Positions 1 to 9,400 of a stretch of 64,000 bases of DNA are shown piece after piece. Every line of letters starts with the position of its first letter. The first letter of the stretch is position 1. Under the pieces are notes generated by a model. The model was not told the DNA's origin. It worked only from the letters and a program-made list of their open reading frames with translations, and ran no database searches. The translations under genes and the position numbers were made by a program. Source of the DNA: Bolinopsis microptera (lineage: Eukaryota > Ctenophora > Tentaculata > Lobata > Bolinopsidae); assembly GCF_026151205.1 (NCBI RefSeq), contig NC_087084.1, forward strand, positions 4,023,538 to 4,087,537. Reading direction: 5' to 3'.

Positions 1-295
1 TTTACCCCTGTAGTGCTTTTATGTTCCGGGGTAGGTGGGACATGTTTTAGTTTAAAAATGGGTTCTACCTGTCCCAAACCATCATAAAAATTAAGTTTAG
101 ACCTCTCAACCCAGTAATGTGAGAATTAGTGTGGAAATAAAGAGATTCATTTTATTACATCATATATCTTAATTAAGTGACAGAAAGTATTATTATTTTA
201 ACTACAGATTATATTATTTCAGTTAGTATTGACATGAATGTTACGATTTCAGTTTATTTATATATTATATTGTCAATAAACCGGTTTCAAAGCCC

Positions 296-456
296 TTATA
301 AATATAAGGGTGGCCCTCGGGTCTTTAAAACAAAACAAACTCTACAGTTTCCTTTACAATTTGGTTCAGCCATTTGCATGTAACCTGGCCCATCAGGCAG
401 TTCTTCGTAGAGCATATTATCAGGGTCTTCGTAAACACCACTTGCGTCGTCGTCAT
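296..456 (-). CDS. Gene A exon 12: tyrosine-motif cytoplasmic tail
   Basis: The acceptor TATATATCCAG is followed by codons for DDDDASGVYEDPDNMLYEEL and then DGPGYMQMAEPNC. YMQM fits the YxxM class bound by the PI3-kinase p85 SH2 domain, and YEEL fits YxxL. Identity with gene B stops at 353, inside the exon. Beyond it the frame adds KGNCRVCFVLKTRGPPLYL and a stop, so gene A either has a new C-terminus or splices away at AATT|GTAAAG. Confidence 0.75.
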
Positions 457-3400
457 CTGGATATATAATGATATTTTCAGTCAGTTATATTAATTGTAGT
501 TATAATTGGAGCAACTAATTGTGTACACGATACTTCATCTGGAGATTTGATTGACGATGGCAATCCTTCACAGCTAGAAGTGCATCGCTACGATCAATAA
601 ACTAGTAGACCCCTCAATCCAATTATGAAGCAATTTGTTGGGACGCTTTAAAACAGGCTTGCCATTAGTATATATATAGGTAAGAATCTACCAAGATTCC
701 CTCATACCTCTCCCAAAATAATGATACAATTCTCTTATGCATTATTTCTTCTGTGATTCATCACATTCATCATACGACCATGTGATCCATGCATTTATTG
801 GATCGGAGGCCTGATCGATTGAGGGCATGCATGGCACGCGCATATATATGCATATAATATGCATGATATGCGCGCGCGCAGGGATCGGAGCGGTTGCGCG
901 ATAGTTTCAAGAATTATCCGAATCGCGCGTTCCAAAAAAGGCACGATTCAGTGTAAACACATTCGTTCAATGTAAACACTGCAGATTGAAATTACAAGAG
1001 GTTTGGTTTTGGTTTTGGTTTTGGTTAATAGAGCTACACGCCACTTATGTCCAGGTTCATTATGTGATACATAATGTAGGACTTCTAGGCAATGTGCTTG
1101 GTTGTGGGACACACTCAACTAGGGAAGTTGAGAGGCCTCAAATCAAGTCTCATTAAAGAGATATCAACAGAGTGTGAGCCACTGCCAGACTAACCTGCCA
1201 GGCTCTATGAGTTCGGCAGAGAGTGTCTTCTTTGTCCTATCCTTAGTCCGTGATGCTGGTAACGTACTCTTGTTGTAGTACAGTGCAGTGGGGGTGACAT
1301 AAACTCATTTGCACGAAGGATGAATTACAAGAGGTTGCTTAGACCAGTGGCCTTATAGACCATAAGGAAGTAAATTTATGCGAGTGAACCAAGTTAACTG
1401 ACCTATGTCCGGTGTGAAAACTACATTGTTGTGTCGTCTTGGTATCGTTGATATTGGGGGTGGTTTGGGAGCTAACAGTTTGTAGTACCTGCGATATTTC
1501 ATTATTAATTCTTATCGATAGGAAGCACTTAATGAGGAGCTACAACACAGCACACAGCAAAGTGCTATTAATAAAATGCACATTACATTCCTTCCAGTCA
1601 TTCTGGCGTGGAATTTGATAAAAATTTGTATCATCCATGATTATCCAACGTAAAAAGCACTTAACTAGTTTGTGGATTCTAATAAAAACACATTACGTTA
1701 CATTAGTGATTGCTTACCATGTAATTAGTGATTACTTACCATGTAATATAAAGAACAAGACCTAGTATCACTATCAGTAGCGATATTACTGTTATCGTTA
1801 TTATCAGGTACTTTCGCTGGGTGTTTTCTGAAAAGAGAAAGTGACGTTAAAACCAAAAATAGGATTTATCTGTATTACACTTGAATAGATGTTAGTTAGC
1901 AGTGAGTTTTCATTGACGTAAATAGGAACGGGCGATGTGGGGGGGGGGGGGGGGTTATGATTTATTAAGAAAGTCGATAGCAAAGCCCACAGTTGAGATC
2001 TTGGTTGGTAGTATCACATGACATCAGCCGACGAATTACGTAATATATAACACAAATTTCAGAAAGTATATGTTGGCATTGCTGGGCGTTGATTTAACTA
2101 CAAAGTTACCATAGTCCATAGACAACAAAGTGAAAAAATTTTTGTAGATTTTTGTAGATAGGTACACTAAATATTTGTGATGAATTATATCATAATTTTT
2201 ATAATAATATATTTTATACAGGAATTTAAACTCAGTCGATTTCAACCATCATTTTAACATTTTTTGTTGTGTCATTTTTTGTTGTACATGCTGCAAATTT
2301 AGAAGAAAAATCTTAGATCAAATTTCACATCTTACTACGGACCAGGTAAATTCCAGCGAAAATAGAATTTTCGCGGGACGGGTTGGTCCGGAATTAGATT
2401 TTCTAAGTTATCTTCTTTTCTCTGGTCAGTCCGGAATTAAGGCGAACAGACTGGGATTATCTGATCCAGAGTCTGAAAAATCAGAACACCGTTCTGACAG
2501 GTGCCATATTGTTTCTGACACGTGACCATATTGTTTCTGACACGTGACCATATTGTTTCTGACACGTGACCATATTGTTTCTCACACGTGACCATATTGT
2601 TTCTGACACGTGACCATATTGTTTCTGGCAGGTGCCATATTGGTTCTGACATGTGACCATATTGTTACTGACACATGACCATATTGTTTCTGACACGTGA
2701 CCATATTGTTACTGACACATGACCATATTGTTTCTGGCAGGTGCCATATTGGTTCTGACATGTGACCATATTGTTACTGACACATGACCATATTGTTTCT
2801 GACACGTGACCATATTGTTTCAGACAGGTGCCATATTGTTTCTGACACGTGACCATATTGTTTCTCACACGTGACCATATTGTTTCTGACACGCGACAGA
2901 GGTCACGTGCTCAGATTTATTTGATATTAGACATATATGATTATTGATAAGTTTATAGTTCTTACCTAAAAAACGAACTACAAATATCAAACCAGAGTTT
3001 TCTAACAACATCTCAGAGTAAATTATTGTAAAACCTAGTATCTATCTCTATAAGGCCGAACCCTACACCATCCATAGGATATCAATATTACCTTCCAAAC
3101 CCTCCACTTTTTGATCCTCTTTTTTTTCATTTTTACATCGAGGCTGCTTTCATTGATGATGCGTGTCAGCAGTAAAAACATTGTCACCGAATATTGTAGT
3201 TGAGTAGGATAAACGATGACTAAATGCTACAAGGAATACATCAGAAACACTGATATCATACACGAAGAACTAGACATATAAACTTCCAAAATCAGTTTTT
3301 GTTCCTATTTTTCGCCCTATTTTTTACATCAGGAGCTTTCTTTGATGATGCGTGTCAGCAGTAAAATCATTGTCAACTCTACCCGAATAGTGTCGTTGAG

Positions 3401-6400
3401 TAGGAATACGAACACTACAAGAAGTACATCATAGAGGCTGATATCATATATACAAAACTAGGCAACATTATAATTTGCCTATTTACAGGGTGTACCACAG
3501 AGAGTGTGACTTTTTTGAGAAATGATACAAAATATTATGAAGGAGCAGTTGCTTCAAACAAGTCTCATTTAAAAGGTCATCACAAAAATTAACCAAATTC
3601 TTTCTAAAAGTTCAGGGTAGTTTGTATAATTTGTATAATAGTTTATAATAGTATTATTATACACGTGACACAAGTAGAATGAGCCGGAGGAATAAAAGGG
3701 CTTACCAATACTACAAACCTGTTCATCTGACATACTAACACAATATTATGTAACTTTTATTATAGGACTAACGATGTAGAAAAAATACGAATATTTCATC
3801 AGAAATATGATGTTTTACTGTTTATCCAACATATTACAATACTACTACTATACCAATATCTATTAATATTACTACTATTACTATACAGGAAGTGACTAAC
3901 CCGATTCAGATATCTCGTATCCTTGTGAAAACAGAGAGTTGCCAAACTCAAAGTCAAACGCGCAGCACGAGTAGTTTCCTTGCTTATCTTTTGACATGTT
4001 CGTTATTTGCAACCTGGGTATTGATTGTGTGAGGTATTGATTATTTCATAATTAGTTAACTTCATAATTAATTAATTAGTTGTAGTTACTTGAAAGGATG
4101 AATATCAAGTCAGATTATCTTAAAACAGTTTCTCCATTGAGACAAATTTGTCTCATGTCATCAAATAATACCAAGTATGGACTAAAATATGAGTTCACAA
4201 CTAATAATACTATAACAGGAGTATTTTACTTTAAATTAGTAGTAAAATAATCTGGTTCATGTTAGAACGTTTCTATTAAAAATCTAACTTAATCATTTTT
4301 TAAACTACATAATATGTTGATGATGATTGATAAAATCAAAAACAGTCTAAAAACGAAACTTTCTTACGATTGTAATCTTTCTCCCTTTACGATTGTAATG
4401 TTTCTCCCTTCACCATCACCTCTGAACCACTGAAAAGACCCATTAAATTACAAAACAAATATTTATTTCAAGTTCCGTTGCGAAAGTGGTACATTTTCAA
4501 TAAATTAAAACAAGAATTGACTAAATAAATAATAATTTAACAAATATAATATTACCCTGTACTCGAGTTTGTAACCCTCCAGATAGCAATGAAGAGTAAT
4601 GTTCTTGCCTCGCTCAACTGTGAACCTCAACAGGTCATCCACAACACGGTCTTTGCTTCTTACGGGTCCTACAATTAATAGTAATAGTACTATAGATGTG
4701 GATACTGGCGGGGAGGTGATAATTGTTTGTTTACATTAATATTGAGCACATGTTAAGCAGGCTGAGGAGGTGATAATTGTTTGTTTACATTTTAGGTCGA
4801 GCACATGTTAAGCAGGCTGAGGAGGTGATACATATTTTGTATTATAGAAGGTTTGTAACACTTGTAACGCCTTCTTGTTACCCCCCTTTGAGGACCCCGA
4901 AATATTTTCTGAACGAAAGCTCAAAAATAACCGAGAAATCGACCTTCTTATTAACTCATTTTGATGACTGTTTCTGACCTAAAATTGCACGAAAAATCGA
5001 TTTAGCTAGGTTTCAGAACCTATAAACACTTCCTTATCCCTCAAAATTGATGTTTTATAGTTAATACGACCAACAAGCAACATATATTTTGATCCTTCGG
5101 TTCTACTCATGACCTAGACAGTTAAGCTGAACCCGACAGATTGAGGCAATCCTCACCTTAACTGATCAAACTGGTACTAACACAATTTTCAGATATAAAT
5201 GTTCTTTGCGATAAGTTTATTGCAGCTTTGCAACTTGAGTGAAGACCAGAGTACGAAAACACACAGCAGGTAAGCAACTCACTTTTGGTGACTGTTCCTC
5301 ACGAACATTCTGATCCTGTAACATATGAACAAATCGAACAGGTACTATCACAATTTCCAGAGCACAGCATGATAACAAAGTCAAAAGAAACACAATGAAG
5401 GTAGGTTACCAACACCACAATATAACAATCATACTGACAACTGAATTAAATGTATTCTGACGACGGGCAGCCTTGATGTGCTCCGTGGTCCTCAACGAGC
5501 GACCACTTGTAATAGAGGTGTTATGTCATGTGACACCGATCCGTCCAATCACAAACAGGAAAAGTGAGCAGATCGATATCGTGTGTTTACTATCCTTATC
5601 TTTATTTGACCCTCTGTTCACATTGTTATCTCTACCACATCTTGACTCGGCAAGGTCCGCGTGCAATATCTGCACCGCGGTAAACACGCCATGATTACGT
5701 CATGAACTTGAAATAGTGTGATTGTTGTACACTTATATAACCGTGCCCATCGCCCACGTACATTACAAACTGTTGGGGGGGGGGGGGGGGGCGGGGGATG
5801 GGGTTTAAGATAAACAACCGATCTTGATAGTGTGTTGGTCGCTCCTCCAACTGACTGTGATGCTTATCGTCCAGTCAGGAACAGAATAATAACATAATTT
5901 TTTAGTTATAGTATGTCTCGGCTGAACTGCGGAGATAAGTACAGTTTGCTGTAATATGTACAGTTTGCTGTAATATGTGGTCGCGATTATCAACTCAGTG
6001 GAATTCCAAATGATGAACTGTGCTTTAAGTTTACACCAACTGGAACCAAAGGAATATACCCATGGGTGCTCCCTAACTTAACTTGGACGGTAAGTGTTTG
6101 ACAATAAAAACTAGGACACGAATTCTCTGACAAGAAATGTTAGCAGGTTTAAATAAAATATACCTGCAATTAGCAGGTTTAAATAAAATATACCTGCAAT
6201 TAGCAGTTTGTAATGTACGTGGGCGATGGGCACGGTTGTATAAGTGTACAACAATCACACTATTTCAAGTTCATGACGTAATCATGGCGTGTTTACCGCG
6301 GTGCAGATATTGCACGCGGACCTTGCCGAGTCAAGATGTGGTAGAGATAACAATGTGAACAGAGGGTCAAATAAAGATAAGGAAAGTAAACACACGATAT

Positions 6401-9400
6401 CGATCTGCTCACTTTTCCTGTTTGTGATTGGACGGATCGGTGTCACATGACATAACACCTCTATTACAAGTGGTCTCTCGTTGAGGACCACGGAGCACAT
6501 CAAGGCTGCCCGTCGTCAGAATACATTTAATTCAGTTGTCAGTATGATTGTTATATTGTGGTGTTGGTAACCTACCTTCATTGTGTTTCTTTTGACTTTG
6601 TTATCATGCTGTGCTCTGGAAATTGTGATAGTACCTGTTCGATTTGTTAAGGAGACGATCTCCCTGTTCATATGTTACAGGATCAGAATGTTCGTGAGGA
6701 ACAGTCACCAAAAGTGAGTTGCTTACCTGCTGTGTGTTTTCGTACTCTGGTCTTCACTCAAGTTGCAAAGCTGCAATAAACTTATCGCAAAGAACATTTA
6801 TATCTGAAAATTGTGTTAGTACCAGTTTGATCAGTTAAGGTGAGGATTGCCTCAATCTGTCGGGTTCAGCTTAACTGTCTAGGTCATGAGTAGAACCGAA
6901 GGATCAAAATATATGTTGCTTGTTGGTCGTATTAACTATAAAACATCAATTTTGAGGGATAAGGAAGTGTTTATAGGTTCTGAAACCTAGCTAAATCGAT
7001 TTTTCGTGCAATTTTAGGTCAGAAACAGTCATCAAAATGAGTTAATAAGAAGGTCGATTTCTCGGTTATTTTTGAGCTTTCGTTCAGAAAATATTTCGGG
7101 GTCCTCAAAGGGGGGTAACAAGAAGGCGTTACAAGTGTTACAAACCTTCTATAATACAAAATATGTATCACCTCCTCAGCCTGCTTAACATGTGCTCGAC
7201 CTAAAATGTAAACAAACAATTATCACCTCCTCAGCCTGCTTAACATGTGCTCACTATTAATGTAAACAAACAATTATCACCTCCCCGCCAGTATCCACAT
7301 CTATATGTTTACAGTATGTACTGAAGGGATATCCTAGGAAGTTTCTTGAACTTTTAACAGGTACCCCTCCTCATTTAACCCTCAATCAAGTTTCCTATCA
7401 TTCGGCTGAGTCGACCGAGGAGAGCGTCGTTGAAAGGGTTCCCTTGGACCTATGCAGCCCCCCGTCTACTCAGCCGAATGCTCGAGAAATCGTGTGAGAG
7501 GGTTAAGTGAGGAGCTGTATATGATCAATATAGCGAAGCTTCGGGCGAAGAAAGTGTGGTATAACACCTTAACCGTCGCTGGCCTTAGTACTTGATCCTT
7601 CGGTTTCCTGTAAGTGCCGGTTACAGCGTAACTATGTAGCCCCATACTTTTTACGCTTACAGCTAGCATCACAGTTTTTTTTTGAACTGCACATTTATTT
7701 TGTGTTACTGTTATAAGTTTTGTTTATCACTCGGTCTCGCACACTGAGTTGATGGTTGCTTCTCCCCATCTGGGAATGTTTTACTTGTTTCGGCGCTACA
7801 TCGCCTTAGTTCCTTGGTCATTTCTAGTTTTTCTGCACAGTGCAGATATTTTGTGCGTTCACAGGCTGGCCAGCACCAGATCCTGCGATGGGTCTTTTAT
7901 AAAGCAATGAAAGGCATTAGTTTAGTCAAATCAAACAGAACATATGCTATCAGACTTTCAACTGACTAAGGTAGGGTTAAAACAGTTTCGACGCTAGCAA
8001 CGATCCCCTTTTACATAGTTCCACTAAAAATAATAATTTAAGGTTAAATATGTATAGTGATAGGTAAATAAAGTATTATGCAATCAAAATTGTAATGAAA
8101 ACGGTAGAGATAAAGTATACTGAAACTAAGAAAAAGTAGTCGCAACGTCATGAATCGAAATGTACCCAAAATACACCGAAAAGACCCCCGCGCAAACTTC
8201 CCGCGCAATTTAAAACTCCGCATTCCTCCGTTGCAAAGTTATTTTAAAACTAAAATCAAATATCGTGCTTCAAATATTTCGAATTAAATATTGGGGGGGG
8301 GGGGGGGGGGGGCCAACCATATTAAAGTATATTAAAATGTAGGATTTTTCCCGATTTTGACCCGGGGATATACTTTAATATACTTTAATATACTTTAATA
8401 TATCCCTATCTCCTTGGAGGCCTACATCAAAAATTGTTGCTTAAAATAAGCTTGAAATGCAATTCTTAATCGATTCCAAAAATTTCTTGAAAAAATATTG
8501 AAAACTGATGGAGTTATTTCAATTTTAATGAAGTCATTTTGGCTAGTATTCCGAACCGAGATATTATGTGCAATTTTCCAAATTTTGTTCATGGAGGTCT
8601 TTTTACTTAGTATCCACTAAATTCAACAAACACTGAGTTATATCTTTCACATAGAGTCTCATTAAAAAATATTGAAATTTTATCGAATTTGGGCAAAAGC
8701 GAATTTGGGCAAAAGCGTATGCCCAAATATGGGCATATTTTTTTAAGCTCATAGCTCAGCCAATTTTTGACCAATCTGGATGGAAATTCATGTACTAGTC
8801 CTAAAACAGGCTTATCTTGCGAATCTAAGTGAAAAATATAGTTCATCATGTAAATCTTAACGAAGAATATAAATCTTCTAATTGTAGGTATATTAAAGTA
8901 TATTAAAATGTAGGATTTTTTCCGATTTTGACCCGGGGATATACTTTAATATACTTTAATATGGTTGGCCCCCCCCCCCCCCCCCCCCCCCCCAATATTA
9001 TATAGCATTTTTCTTGCCATTTGTTTAAAATCTTCAGAGATATACCAGCTATGACTCTGAAACATACCAGCTATGACTCTGAAACATACCAGCTATGACT
9101 CTGAAACATACCAGCAATGACTCTGAAACTTACCGTGATCACTAAGTTTCACATCCCAGTTGTCACGGCAACGTGTCCCGAACTCGTTTCTAACGCAACA
9201 CGTGTAAATACCCGTCTCATGTTCCGTCAGCTCGTCTGAACGTATGTTAACCCATCAGCATAAGTGACACTTTTAGTTTTGTAAATATTAATTATCTTGT
9301 GACTTGTGTTTATATTCAAGTATTTATCTCAAATTTATCTTATCTTAATCCTAAAATCATCCTAATGGATGATAAATCCGTCATCGATTACATTTAATGA

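Noticed and set aside
440-456. Alternative acceptor GCAAG at 440 for the tail exon
   Set aside because: It would fit direct joining of the transmembrane exon (phase 2), but the open juxtamembrane exon with matching phases in both genes makes the better CCAG acceptor at 456 consistent.
2437-2892. Three overlapping open frames encoding repeated QYGHVSETIWS-type peptides
   Set aside because: They follow the 22-bp minisatellite, whose period keeps all frames open, and lie inside a gene A intron.
5473-7219. Paired frames in the palindrome arms (5473-5694 with 6282-6503; 4777-4977 with 7019-7219)
   Set aside because: They are mirror images, short, without motifs or splice context, and explained by the inverted repeat.
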